From Kitasatospora sp. MAA4 (lineage in GTDB: Bacteria > Actinomycetota > Actinomycetes > Streptomycetales > Streptomycetaceae), in assembly GCF_029893355.1 (NCBI RefSeq), contig NZ_JARZAI010000002.1:310001-374000 (forward strand): DNA of 64,000 nt, read 5' to 3'. A program made the translations under genes and the position numbers. A model generated the notes under the pieces. The model was not told the DNA's origin, made no database searches, and saw only the letters and a list, made by a program, of their open reading frames with translations. Positions 16,765 through 25,640 of the stretch are shown one piece after another. How positions within the stretch are numbered: the first letter of the stretch is position 1; each line of letters starts with the position of its first letter.

Positions 16765-19700
16765 CGGCGATGCCGTCGGGGACGTTGCCGACGGTGATCG
16801 CCGGGCCGGCGGCCGCGGTGGCCGGGTCGACCGGCCTGATCTCGTTGACGTTGGAGTCCACCGCCCACAGCAGGCCGCCGTCCGGGGCGAAGGCCAGCGC
16901 GTAGGCGCCGGAGCCGGTGGGGATCAGCGGGCCCGCGGTGTCGGTCGCGGTGTCGATCGGGGTGACGCCGCCCGCGCCGCTCGCCGCGACGTACGCGGTG
17001 CGGCCGTCCGGTGCGACGGCGACGTACTCGGGACCGGAGCCGACCGGGACGGTGGCGAGCACCTGGTAGCTGCCGGTGTCGATCACCGAGACCGTGCCCG
17101 CGCCGTTGTCGGTGACGTAGGCGCGGCTGCCGTCCGGGGCGAAGGCCACGCCGAAGGGCGCGGCGCCGACCGCGACGGTGTGGGTCACCGTCCTGCTGGC
17201 GAGGTCGACCACGCTGACCGTGCCGTCGCCCTGGTCGGCCACCCAGAGCTCGCCGCCGCCGGGGCGCACCCGCAGCCGTTCGGGCTGGGTGCCGACCTTC
17301 ACCGGGGGACCGGCGGTCAGCGTCGCGGTGTCGATCGGCTGGACCGTGCCGTCGCCGAAGTCACTGACCCAGACGGTCCTTCCGTCCGGGGTCGGTGCGA
17401 CGTCGGCCGCGACCGTGCCGACCTTGACGTCGGCGGTGACGGCGTTGTCGGTGAGGTCGACCACGCTGACGTCGTTGCTGTTGTTGTTCGCCACGAACAG
17501 GTGCCCGGCGGCGGTGGCCAGGCCGTCGGGGCCGCTGCCGACCGGGATCGGCGGACCGGCGTTGCGGGTGCGGGTGTCGACCGGGGTGACCGTGTTGTCG
17601 CTGTAGTTGGAGACGTAGGCGGTCGGGATGCTCTGCCCGGGCTGGGCGACGGTGACCAGCAGGTGGGTGCGCGCCAGCACCGCGCCGTCGGCGGCCTGCC
17701 CGGTCAGCGCGACCTGGTAGTAGCCAGTGGCCGTGCCGGCGGCGGCGGTGAGCGTGACGGAGGTGGTCGCGTCCGCGCCGGGTGGCGCGGTGACGGTGGC
17801 GCCGGACGGGCCCGCGGTCAGGCCGGCCGGCGCGGCGGCCTGCCAGCTGACGGTCGCGGGCGTGCTGCCGGCCGTGTTGTCGACCGTGACGGCCACCGCG
17901 GCGCTGCCGCCGGGGGCGATCCTGACCTGGGCGGGGGCGGCGGTCAGCGCGGCGCGGGTGGTCGGCGGGAAGGCGGGCCGACCGGTGCCGTACGACGGTG
18001 GCGCGTCGCCGGGGGCGGTGCCCCAGTGGGTGTCCGGGCTGGCGCCGAGGGTGAAGTCGAGGCGGCGGGTGCGGTTCAGGTCCACCCAGGTGTGCGTCGA
18101 GGGGTGCCCGTCCACGGCCAGCTGCTGGACGTAACTGGCGCTGCTGGAGGCGCCGTTGGCGTTGATCGTCAGGTCGTGGCCGTCGGGGCCGTGCAGGACG
18201 GCGTGCGGGAAGAGCGGGCTGCCGAGCACCAGCGTCGCGGTGCCCGGGGTCTGCGGGTAGACGCCCAGCGCCGCCCACACGTACCAGGAGCTCATCGCGC
18301 CGAGGTCGTCGTTGCCGGGCTCGCCGCCGGGGGTGAGGTTGTAGAGCGAGTCCATGACGGCGCGCACGGTGGACTGGGTCTTCCAGGGCTGCCCGATGCT
18401 GTCGTACACCCACGGGGTGTCGAACGCGGGCTCGTTGCCCTGCCAGTGGTAGGGCTGGTCGGGCCCCGCGTTGAGCTGGGTGAAGTACTGGTCGAGGCGG
18501 GCGGCCGCGGCCTGGTCGCCGCCCATGCCGTCGACCAGGCCGCGCAGGTCCTGCGGCACCATCCAGGTGTACTGGGCGGCGTTGCCCTCCTGGAAGCCGC
18601 TCTGGCCGAAGCCGGCACCGGTCTGCACGGGCGGACCCGGCGGGAACGCTCCGTCGGCGTCGCGCGGCCGGATGTAGCCGGTGGCGGTGTCGAAGAGGTT
18701 CGCCCAGTTCTGCGAGCGCTGCAGGAACCGGTCGGCGGTGGCCGGTTGGCCCAGGGCGGTGGCGAGTTGGCCGATCGAGAAGTCGGCGAGGGCGTACTCC
18801 AGGGTTTCCGAGGCGCCGTTGGGGACCGGGCTGATCGAGTCGGAGCCGACGTTGGGCACGTAGCCCCGGCTCAAGTAGTCGGCGCCGTGCGGCCGTTCCA
18901 CGTACCAGCCCTGGCCGGGCTGCCCGGCGCTGCTCTCCGCGCCGTGCACCATGGCCTGCAGGGCGCGGCCGGCGTCGAAGCCGCGGGCGCCGAAGGCGTA
19001 GGCGTCCGCCAGGATCGGGTCCGCCGGGTCGCCGTTCATCACGCCCGTGTAGCCGTTCGCCACCGGCCACTTGGGGAGCCAGCCGCCCTGGTCGGCGTCG
19101 TTCAGCAGCGAGGTCGCCATGTCGGCGGTCTGCGCGGGGGCGATCCTGGCCAGCAGCGGCACCTGCGAGCGGTAGATGTCCCAGCCGGAGAAGTTGCTGT
19201 ACTGGGCGTGGCCCGGGGAGGCGGTGTGGATCGCGCCGTCGAAGCCCGGGTAGCGCCCGTCGGCGTCGCTGAACAGGTTGGGGTGCAGCAGGGAGTGGTA
19301 GAGCGCGGTGTAGAAGGTCGCCTGCTGGGTCCGGGTGCCGCCGGCGATCGCGATGGCCCGCAGCTGCCGGTTCCACAGCGCCTTCGCCTGCCCGGCCACC
19401 TTGGCCACATTCCAACTCCCGTCATCACTGCGGAGGTTGGCTTCGGCGCCGGATACGCTGACGTACGAGACGGCGACCCGCATGCCGACCACCGGGTTGC
19501 TGCGGGTGTCGAAGGTGAGCCAGCCGCCCGCCACCACACCGCTGGCGGTGGTGTGTTGAGTGTTCTGAGTGTTCGTCAACTGCTGGGTGGCGGGCCGCTG
19601 GACGCCGCTGACCGCCACGCTGCCGCTGCCCGGGTCGACCCGGACGGCGGACGAGGACGGGCCACCCCAGGTGCCGGAGGCGGTGAACGGTCGGTCGAAG

Positions 19701-20362
19701 ACCGCGGCGAAGTGCACGGTGTAGGTGTCAGGTTGGCCGCAGAAGTGGCCGCTGGTGACGGAACCGGTGATCTCGTGGTCGCCGACCGTCCGCAGGTCGG
19801 CGGCCGAGCCGCCGTTCTCGCTGGAGGCGGCCTTCACCAGCAGCTGCGCCTGCGCGGTGGCGGGGAAGGTGAAGCGGCCGACGCCGGTGCGCGCGGTGGC
19901 GGCCAGCTCGGTCCGTACGCCCCCGGCGGTGGTGGCGTACGAGCCCGGCTGGGCGCTCTCCGACGTATGCGTGAAAGGCGCGGCGGCCGAGCTCGGGTCG
20001 GCCGGCAGGGCGCCGGTCAGCGGGAGGAAGGGGAAGTCCCCGGCGATGGCGCAGCCGGGTCCGGAGAGGTGGGTGAGGCTGAAGCCGGTGATCGAGGAGT
20101 CCGCCGTGTCGTAGCCGCCGCCGGGCGGCCGGGACGGGGTGTCGGGACTCCACTGCAGCATGCCGAACGGCACGTCGGCGCCCGGGAAGGTGTCCACCTG
20201 GCCGACCACGGCGCCGCCGCTGCCGGTGCCGACGAACGGGTCGACCAGCGAGGCCGGGTCGGCGACCGCGTTGGCGGTGTCGGCGGTGGCCGCCGCTGGG
20301 GAGAGCGTGACGGCGGCCAGCACGGCGCCGGCCAGCAGGAGCGTGCGCAGGGGGCGGAGCAC
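16754..20362 (-). CDS. secreted GH92 alpha-mannosidase with NEW3 and beta-propeller domains
   Basis: A 1202-residue secreted protein with a signal peptide (LLLAGAVLAAVTLSPAAATA). A GH92 domain covers about residues 35-760 (DPFVGTGSGG, GDFPFLPLTG, the catalytic-region motif QGNEPAFDTPWVYDSIGQPWK near residue 635, and GNDDLGAMSSWYVWAALGVYP). Next comes a NEW3-like beta-sandwich (about 815-905), then seven or so YVTN-type beta-propeller repeats (AYVSNYSDNTVTPVDT, LFVANNNSNDVSVVDL, VWVSDFGDGTVQPIDT, ...) to the end. GH92 enzymes are calcium-dependent exo-alpha-mannosidases, mostly alpha-1,2. The GTG start has GAAGAGG upstream. It lies in the same direction as the sugar ABC importer, which suggests mannoside scavenging. 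It overlaps the convergent GlxA gene by 11 bases. Confidence 0.88.
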   Translation of the reverse strand: MLRPLRTLLLAGAVLAAVTLSPAAATADTANAVADPASLVDPFVGTGSGGAVVGQVDTFPGADVPFGMLQWSPDTPSRPPGGGYDTADSSITGFSLTHLSGPGCAIAGDFPFLPLTGALPADPSSAAAPFTHTSESAQPGSYATTAGGVRTELAATARTGVGRFTFPATAQAQLLVKAASSENGGSAADLRTVGDHEITGSVTSGHFCGQPDTYTVHFAAVFDRPFTASGTWGGPSSSAVRVDPGSGSVAVSGVQRPATQQLTNTQNTQHTTASGVVAGGWLTFDTRSNPVVGMRVAVSYVSVSGAEANLRSDDGSWNVAKVAGQAKALWNRQLRAIAIAGGTRTQQATFYTALYHSLLHPNLFSDADGRYPGFDGAIHTASPGHAQYSNFSGWDIYRSQVPLLARIAPAQTADMATSLLNDADQGGWLPKWPVANGYTGVMNGDPADPILADAYAFGARGFDAGRALQAMVHGAESSAGQPGQGWYVERPHGADYLSRGYVPNVGSDSISPVPNGASETLEYALADFSIGQLATALGQPATADRFLQRSQNWANLFDTATGYIRPRDADGAFPPGPPVQTGAGFGQSGFQEGNAAQYTWMVPQDLRGLVDGMGGDQAAAARLDQYFTQLNAGPDQPYHWQGNEPAFDTPWVYDSIGQPWKTQSTVRAVMDSLYNLTPGGEPGNDDLGAMSSWYVWAALGVYPQTPGTATLVLGSPLFPHAVLHGPDGHDLTINANGASSSASYVQQLAVDGHPSTHTWVDLNRTRRLDFTLGASPDTHWGTAPGDAPPSYGTGRPAFPPTTRAALTAAPAQVRIAPGGSAAVAVTVDNTAGSTPATVSWQAAAPAGLTAGPSGATVTAPPGADATTSVTLTAAAGTATGYYQVALTGQAADGAVLARTHLLVTVAQPGQSIPTAYVSNYSDNTVTPVDTRTRNAGPPIPVGSGPDGLATAAGHLFVANNNSNDVSVVDLTDNAVTADVKVGTVAADVAPTPDGRTVWVSDFGDGTVQPIDTATLTAGPPVKVGTQPERLRVRPGGGELWVADQGDGTVSVVDLASRTVTHTVAVGAAPFGVAFAPDGSRAYVTDNGAGTVSVIDTGSYQVLATVPVGSGPEYVAVAPDGRTAYVAASGAGGVTPIDTATDTAGPLIPTGSGAYALAFAPDGGLLWAVDSNVNEIRPVDPATAAAGPAITVGNVPDGIAVTG

Positions 20363-20398
20363 TCGGTGACCTCTTCCGGAGCCTGGGGGACAGTTGGG

Positions 20399-21382
20399 TC
20401 AGGCGGTGCAGTCGGCCTTGTAGAGGAAGCGGGCGGTGGCCGGGTCCTTCAGGTTGTCCCGGGTGATGCTCGCCAGATCGGTCTGCACGGTGGCGGTGAC
20501 CGGCTTCCTGCCGATCGCGTTACCCAGCTGGTCGACCGCCTGCTGCCCGATCCCGTACGGGTCCTGGGAGATCAGCGCGTCCACCGAGCCGCTCTGCAGG
20601 GCCTGGACCTGCTCGGGACCGGCGTCGAAGGAGACCACCTTGACCTTGCCCTGCTTGCCGGCGTTCTTCAGGCCGGTGCCGACGCCCTCCCCGGTCTGCG
20701 AGTTGGCGGTGAAGATGCCGCTCACGCCGGGATGCGCGGACAGTTCGTCGCCGACGGCGGAGGCCGCGCCCTGCGCGGTGTCGCCGACCTGGCGGACGTC
20801 GTCGATGGTCAGGCCCGGGTACTTGGCGGCCAGTTGCTGCTTGAAGCCCTGGATCCGGGCGTTGGTGGTGGTCGTCGTGAGGTCGGGGGTGAGCACCACG
20901 ATCTCGCCCGTGCTGCCCAGCAGTTGGGCCATCGTGTCGGCGGCCTGCTGCCCGCCCTGCACGTTGTTGGACGAGATGTGCGTGACGCCGAGCGAGGCGT
21001 CGGTGAGCGAGGTGTCCACGATGGCCACCTTTGCTCCCGCGCTCTGCAGCGTCTTCACCGGCGCGGCAAGCGAGTTGGGGTCCACCGGCGAGATCAGCAC
21101 GCCGCTCGGGCGGTTCGCGGCCACGCTGTTCACCGCGTTCACCTGCTCGGGCACGCTCCAGTCGGCCGACCCGGTGGCGCTGAACGCGTAGCCGAGCTTC
21201 TTGGCCTCGGCGCTCGCCCCGCACTTCATGGTGATGTAGAACGGGTCACCGGTCTTGCCGGCGATGAACGCGATGCTCGTGCTGCCGGTGCCGCCACCGC
21301 TGCTGCTGGAGCAGCCGGTGACCGCCGCGAGGGCGAGCACGGCGGCCGCGCCGAGCAGCCGGTAGTTCCTGGGGTACACCAT
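20399..21382 (-). CDS. sugar ABC transporter substrate-binding lipoprotein
   Basis: A 327-residue type-1 periplasmic-binding protein (RbsB-like, PF13407) with a lipobox ending in VTGC followed by SSSSGGG. Visible motifs are FIAGKTGDPFYITMKCGASAEAKKLG near the N-terminus, LISPVDPNSLAAPVKTLQSAGAKVAIVDTSL, and GIFTANSQTGEGVG. AGGAGG precedes the ATG. It is the binding component for the permease and ATPase encoded just upstream. The GH92 gene downstream suggests mannose or a mannoside as ligand. Confidence 0.87.
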   Translation of the reverse strand: MVYPRNYRLLGAAAVLALAAVTGCSSSSGGGTGSTSIAFIAGKTGDPFYITMKCGASAEAKKLGYAFSATGSADWSVPEQVNAVNSVAANRPSGVLISPVDPNSLAAPVKTLQSAGAKVAIVDTSLTDASLGVTHISSNNVQGGQQAADTMAQLLGSTGEIVVLTPDLTTTTTNARIQGFKQQLAAKYPGLTIDDVRQVGDTAQGAASAVGDELSAHPGVSGIFTANSQTGEGVGTGLKNAGKQGKVKVVSFDAGPEQVQALQSGSVDALISQDPYGIGQQAVDQLGNAIGRKPVTATVQTDLASITRDNLKDPATARFLYKADCTA

Positions 21383-21401
21383 CAGAACCTCCTCGTAGGA
21401 C

Positions 21402-22394
21402 CTAGTTGAGTTGGCGTCGGCGGCGGCGCAGCTGGTCGAAGTAGACGGCCGCCACCAGGACGGCGCCCACCGCGACGGTCTGCCAGAACGACTGCACCTG
21501 CAGGATGGTGAAGCCGCTCTGCAGCACTGCCGGGATGAAGACGCCGATCACCGTGCCGATCACCGAGCCGGTGCCGCCGAACAGGCTGGTGCCGCCGAGC
21601 ACGACGGCGGCGATCGCGTTCAGGTTGTCCTGGGTCCCGCTGGTCAGCGTGGTGCTGCTGAAGTGCGCCAGGTTGAGCACCCCGGCGAGGCCCGCCAGCA
21701 GGCCGGAGAGCGCGTACACCTTGATCAGGTGCCGGTCGACCCGGATGCCGACCCGGCCCGCGGCCTCCGCGTTGGAGCCGATCGCCCGGGTGTAGCGGCC
21801 GAACCGGGTCAGTCCGAGCCCGGCCGCCGCGACCGCCACCACCAGCACGGCGATCACGATCAGCCAGGGCACGCCCAGCACGCTGCCGCTGCCGACGGAG
21901 TTGGTCAGCGTGTCCGGCACGTTGCCGACGTCCACGCCGTGGGTGAGGATCTGGCCGATGCCCAGCGCCATGCCGAGCGTCCCGAGCGTGACGATCAGCG
22001 GCGGGACCTTGGCCTTGGCGACCAGGAAGCCGTTGAGCGAGCCCCAGGCCAGCCCGGCGGCCAGGCCCGCGGCCGTGCCCGCCGCGATCACGCCCCAGCC
22101 CGCCTGCGGGCCGCTGTCCAGTGCGTTCATGGTGCGGGCGGCGATCACGCCGGAGAAGATCAGCACCGAGCCGACCGAGAGGTCGATCCCGGCGGTGACG
22201 ATCACGAAGGTCTGGCCGACCGCGAGCAGCACCAGGATGGACGACTCGGTCGCGATGCTGCGGAACTCGAAGACGGTGGCGAAGGCGTTGGGGCGCAGCG
22301 CCGAGAAGACCGCCACCAGGGCCGCCAGCACCAGGAAGGTCCAGACGGTGTTCTGGCCGCGCAGGCGCTGCGCCGCCTCGCGCAGGTCGGTCAT
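21402..22394 (-). CDS. sugar ABC transporter permease (RbsC/BPD-2 family)
   Basis: A 330-residue polytopic protein with 8-10 helices and the RbsC-type signatures GIDLSVGSVLIFSGVIAA, RFGRYTRAIGSNAEAAGRVGI and AVVLGGTSLFGGTGSVIGTVIG. The ATG overlaps the stop of the ATPase gene by four bases. It forms the membrane channel of the carbohydrate importer. Confidence 0.88.
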   Translation of the reverse strand: MTDLREAAQRLRGQNTVWTFLVLAALVAVFSALRPNAFATVFEFRSIATESSILVLLAVGQTFVIVTAGIDLSVGSVLIFSGVIAARTMNALDSGPQAGWGVIAAGTAAGLAAGLAWGSLNGFLVAKAKVPPLIVTLGTLGMALGIGQILTHGVDVGNVPDTLTNSVGSGSVLGVPWLIVIAVLVVAVAAAGLGLTRFGRYTRAIGSNAEAAGRVGIRVDRHLIKVYALSGLLAGLAGVLNLAHFSSTTLTSGTQDNLNAIAAVVLGGTSLFGGTGSVIGTVIGVFIPAVLQSGFTILQVQSFWQTVAVGAVLVAAVYFDQLRRRRRQLN

Positions 22395-23200
22395 CGCGGG
22401 TCTCCCTCGTCCTGAGCGTCGTCCTGAGCGTCGAGTTGGGCGTCGAGTTGGGTGTCCAGCGCACCGGTCATCGCGGCGACCAGCTCCTCCAGCGAGGTCT
22501 CGGCCGCCGCGAAGCGCGCCACCCGCCGTCCCAGCCGCAGGACTTCGACCCGGTCGGCCACCGACAGCACCTCGGGCATGTTGTGGCTGATCAGCACCAC
22601 CGAGACGCCGCGGTCCCGGACCCTCCTGATCAGGTCGAGCACCCGGCCGCGCTGGAGCACGCCGAGCGCGGCGGTCGGCTCGTCCATGAAGACGATCCGC
22701 GAGGCCCAGGCCACCGAGCGGGCGATCGCCACGCTCTGCCGCTGGCCGCCGGAGAGGGTGGCCACCGGGGCGCCGATGTCCCGTAGCTCGATGCCGAGTT
22801 CGCCGAACGCCTCGACGGCGCGGGCTCGCATCGCGCGCTTGTCCAGGACCCCGAGCAGGCCGAGCAGCCCGCCGTGCAGCTGCTCGCGGCCGAGAAAGAG
22901 GTTGGCCGCGGCGTCCAGGTCCGCGGCGAGCGCGAGATCCTGGTAGACGGTCTCGATGCCGAGCGCCTGGGCGTCGCGCGGGCCGCCGAACGACGTCGGC
23001 TTCCCGTCCAGCAGGATCTCCCCGCCGTCCGGGGCGATCGCCCCGACCAGCGTCTTGACCAGGGTCGACTTGCCCGCGCCGTTGTCGCCGACCAGGGCCA
23101 CCACTTCGCCCGGGTGGACGGCGAAGTCGGCGCCGCTCAGGGCGTGCACCTGGCCGTAGGTCTTGACGAGTCGCCGGGCCTCCAAGAGGGGGTGGGACAC
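22391..23200 (-). CDS. sugar ABC transporter ATP-binding protein (single-domain, RbsA-like)
   Basis: A 269-residue ATPase of the carbohydrate uptake CUT2 type but with one ABC domain instead of the usual two. It has Walker A GDNGAGKST, signature LSGGQRQS, Walker B RIVFMDEP and switch His LISHN. The GTG start follows GAGGAGGAAC. The C-terminus ends in a repetitive acidic tail (QLDAQLDAQDDAQDE) encoded by four 12-base tandem repeats. It is the first gene of the importer operon and is preceded by a LacI-type operator. Confidence 0.87.
   Translation of the reverse strand: MSHPLLEARRLVKTYGQVHALSGADFAVHPGEVVALVGDNGAGKSTLVKTLVGAIAPDGGEILLDGKPTSFGGPRDAQALGIETVYQDLALAADLDAAANLFLGREQLHGGLLGLLGVLDKRAMRARAVEAFGELGIELRDIGAPVATLSGGQRQSVAIARSVAWASRIVFMDEPTAALGVLQRGRVLDLIRRVRDRGVSVVLISHNMPEVLSVADRVEVLRLGRRVARFAAAETSLEELVAAMTGALDTQLDAQLDAQDDAQDEGDPR
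22409..22456. repeat. four 12-bp tandem repeats in the ATPase 3' end
   Basis: GTCCTGAGCGTC occurs twice, followed by GAGTTGGGCGTC and GAGTTGGGTGTC. On the coding strand this is four units encoding roughly DAQ(L/D). The repeat could vary in copy number by slippage without shifting the frame. Confidence 0.7.
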
Positions 23201-23224
23201 CGTTCCTCCTCGCTGGACTCACTG

Positions 23225-23236
23225 GACAACGTTGTC
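23225..23236. promoter_or_regulatory. LacI-type operator upstream of the sugar ABC operon
   Basis: GACAACGTTGTC is a perfect 12-base palindrome with the central CG typical of LacI-family sites. It lies 25 bases upstream of the ATPase start, where bound repressor would cover the promoter. The same core occurs upstream of the regulator gene. Confidence 0.75.
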
Positions 23237-23372
23237 GCGCTTGGCATGTACTCACGGGAGCAGGGTGGCTGTCAAGGCTTTCGACCGTCACGCCCGGGGC
23301 GCGTGGGGTGCACAAGTAGGCGTGTGGAATGCAGAATTGACGCCTGATCGGATGCTCTGTGGTTAAACTCCC

Positions 23373-23384
23373 GGCAACGTTGTC
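23373..23384. promoter_or_regulatory. LacI-type operator upstream of the LacI gene
   Basis: GGCAACGTTGTC matches the other site at 11 of 12 positions and lies 16 bases upstream of the regulator ATG. This indicates autoregulation and co-regulation of the divergent importer/mannosidase operon. The two sites are 148 bases apart, which would allow looping. Confidence 0.72.
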
Positions 23385-23399
23385 AGAGAGGCGGCACCA

Positions 23400-24404
23400 A
23401 TGGCGACCGTTCGGCCGACCATGAAGGACGTCGCGGCGGCGGCCGACGTGGGGCTCAAGACGGTGTCGAGAGTGGTCAACGGCGAGCCCGGGGTGCGCGA
23501 GGACACCGCGGAGCGGGTCCGCCGGGCCGTCGCGCAGCTCGGCTTCCGGCGCAACGACAGCGCCCGGCTGCTGCGCCAGGGGCGCCACACCAGCAGCGTC
23601 GGGCTCGTCCTGGACGACGTGTCGGACCCGTTCTCCTCGATGCTGCACCGCGCGGTGGAAGAAGTGGCTCGCGCCCACGGCTCGTTGCTCTTCACCGGCT
23701 CCTCCGCCGCAGACCCCGAACGCGAACGCGAGCTGGCGCTGGCCTTCTGCGCGCGCCGGGTCGACGGCCTGATCGTGGTCCCCACCGCCGCCGAACACGG
23801 CTACCTGGCACAGGAGATGGCGGCCGGCACCGCCGTGGTCGCGGTGGACCGCCCGCTGCCGGGCCTGGAGGCGGACGCGGTGCTCAGCGACAACCGCGGC
23901 GGCAGCCGCACCGGCGTCGACCACCTGCTGCGCCAGGGCCACCGCCGGATCGGCTACCTCGGCGACCTGCCGGGCATCTTCACCGCAGCCGAACGCCTCG
24001 ACGGCTACCGGCAGGCGATGGCGGAGGCCGGCTGCGAGGTGCGGGAGCACTGGGTCTCGATGGGCGGCCCCGACCCGATCGGCATCCGGCTCGCCCTGGA
24101 CCGGATGCTCGCCGGCCGCTGGCCGGTCACCGCCCTGATGTGCGGCAACAACCGGACCAGCGTCGCCGTCCTGCGCGAGTGGGGAACCCGTCCGCACCGC
24201 CCGGCCCTGGTCGGCTTCGACGACTTCGAACTCGCCGACCTGCTCGCCACCCCGGTCACCGTCGTCGCCCAGGACCCGATCCGGCTCGGCCGCACGGCGG
24301 CACAGCTCCTCTTCCGCCGGCTGTCCGGCGAGCAGGGCCGACCCCAGCTGATCGAACTCCCCACCCGCCTGATCCCGCGCGGCAGCGGCGAGTTGGGACC
24401 CTAG
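23400..24404 (+). CDS. LacI family transcriptional regulator
   Basis: A 334-residue regulator with an N-terminal LacI HTH (MKDVAAAADVGLKTVSRVVNGEPGV) and hinge helix, followed by a sugar-binding type-1 domain (SVGLVLDDVSDPFSSMLHRAVEEVA, ALMCGNNRTSVAVLREWG, PALVGFDDFELADLL). The ATG is preceded by AGAGAGG. It is divergent from the sugar ABC/GH92 operon with matching palindromic operators before both transcripts, so it is the probable local repressor. The inducer is likely the sugar released by the mannosidase (inference). Confidence 0.9.
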   Translation: MATVRPTMKDVAAAADVGLKTVSRVVNGEPGVREDTAERVRRAVAQLGFRRNDSARLLRQGRHTSSVGLVLDDVSDPFSSMLHRAVEEVARAHGSLLFTGSSAADPERERELALAFCARRVDGLIVVPTAAEHGYLAQEMAAGTAVVAVDRPLPGLEADAVLSDNRGGSRTGVDHLLRQGHRRIGYLGDLPGIFTAAERLDGYRQAMAEAGCEVREHWVSMGGPDPIGIRLALDRMLAGRWPVTALMCGNNRTSVAVLREWGTRPHRPALVGFDDFELADLLATPVTVVAQDPIRLGRTAAQLLFRRLSGEQGRPQLIELPTRLIPRGSGELGP

Positions 24405-24940
24405 GGCTGCTGGGCTGCGGTGGCCAGCAGCTCCAGCACCTCGGCGAGCCGCCCGCGCACCGCCGGGTCCGTGATCACCCCGTCCACGCCAACTGCCCCG
24501 CGGTCCACCGGGATCCGCACGCAGGCCGCCTCGAGAACGGCCGCACCCGTATAGCCGAGCACCGCGCGCAGCGTGGCCTCGGCGCCCTGACCGCGACCGG
24601 GGGCCGCCGCGTTCACCCAGGCCACCGGCTTGTCGGAGATCTCGGTGCCGCCGACCGTCCAGTCCAGCAGGTTCTTGAACGAACCCGGCAGCGTGCCCGC
24701 GTACTCCGGAGCGCAGATCAGCAACGCGCTCGCCTCGCCGATCGCGGCCCGCAACTCGGCCACCGGGGCCGGGAGGGGATCGGTGTCGTCGTCCGGGTTG
24801 AAGTGCGGCAGCGCAGCGAGCCCGTTGTACATCGCGGTACGGGTCGGGGCGAGTGCCTCGGCGGTCCGCAGCACCGCCTCGTTGGAGGAGCCGGTCCGCA
24901 GGCTTCCGGAGATCAGCAGGATCCGAGGAGTCGTCAACAT
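24401..24940 (-). CDS. NADPH-dependent FMN reductase family protein
   Basis: A 179-residue flavodoxin-fold oxidoreductase (PF03358) with the phosphate-binding loop SGSLRTGSSNEAVLR, the flavin-contact segment PEYAGTLPGSFKNLLDW and SDKPVAWVNA. It reduces FMN, quinones or azo compounds with NAD(P)H. A GTG three bases upstream of the chosen ATG is also possible. The stop codon overlaps that of the convergent LacI gene in the palindrome CTAG. Confidence 0.85.
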   Translation of the reverse strand: MLTTPRILLISGSLRTGSSNEAVLRTAEALAPTRTAMYNGLAALPHFNPDDDTDPLPAPVAELRAAIGEASALLICAPEYAGTLPGSFKNLLDWTVGGTEISDKPVAWVNAAAPGRGQGAEATLRAVLGYTGAAVLEAACVRIPVDRGAVGVDGVITDPAVRGRLAEVLELLATAAQQP

Positions 24941-25022
24941 CACCCCAACCTACCCGGACGCGGTGCGGGTACGACAGAACGGACAGCCGCCTGCCGACCG
25001 GTGCCAGGGAAATCCAGGGCGC

Positions 25023-25640
25023 TCAGGGGCTCGGGGTCGCCGCCGGCTGGTCGCTCGACCAGAACGGGTCGTCGTACTTCGGGATCATGTCCGGGTCTCC
25101 ATTGGACATGGTCGGCTGCGGGCTGGGGATGCCGAACGCGTCGTGGCTGTCGAGATCCGGGATCGGACCGACTACGACCTGGAAGGCGATGTTGTCCGCG
25201 GCTCCGATGGTGATGCCGACGCTTGAACCGCCCGGGATGTCGGCGAACATCGCCGGCTGGTGGGGGTTGATCGACTCGATGCTGTATCCCTTGGCTTTCC
25301 AGCTGCGTTCCAACAGGCCCAGCAGCGCCCCGAACTTGGCCTTGGACACCTTGGTCATGATGTACCGGTTCTGCGCGGCGGTTGCGTAGCCGCCGTCCTG
25401 CTCGCTCGACTCGGGCCAGGCGTCCCAGTACTTCAGCGGCGGCTTGATGTCGGACATCGAGTCGTCGAGCAGTGTGAGGAGCTTCTGGCGCGCCTGGTCG
25501 GGTGTCATCAGGGCCTTCTGGGACTGGGGGGATCCATGGGGGTTCCCGGCGGTGGGGGAGCAGGAGCTGGCGCTCAGGGCCAGCGCCATGGCAGCGGCCA
25601 CCACGCCGAGAGAGCGCGCGAGTTGGTTCATCTGAGTCAT
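25023..25640 (-). CDS. lipoprotein of unknown function
   Basis: A 205-residue protein with a lipoprotein signal peptide (VAAAMALALSASSC, Cys about residue 27) followed by a Pro/Ser-rich linker and a globular domain (QARQKLLTLLDDSMSDI, GYATAAQNRYIMTKV, GGSSVGITIGAADNIAFQV). I do not recognise a named family. Its ATG overlaps the stop of the DUF1023 hydrolase gene (ATGA), so it is the last gene of a three-gene unit with a WXG100-like protein. It may be the envelope partner or immunity-type component of that pair, but this is only inferred from position. Confidence 0.75.
   Translation of the reverse strand: MTQMNQLARSLGVVAAAMALALSASSCSPTAGNPHGSPQSQKALMTPDQARQKLLTLLDDSMSDIKPPLKYWDAWPESSEQDGGYATAAQNRYIMTKVSKAKFGALLGLLERSWKAKGYSIESINPHQPAMFADIPGGSSVGITIGAADNIAFQVVVGPIPDLDSHDAFGIPSPQPTMSNGDPDMIPKYDDPFWSSDQPAATPSP

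Noticed and set aside
17180..21409. Very long plus-strand open frame opposite the GH92 and binding-protein genes
   Set aside because: Composition (Gly/Arg/Val/Ala-rich, no motifs) is that of an antisense shadow in high-GC DNA; the minus strand carries clear GH92 and binding-protein domains.
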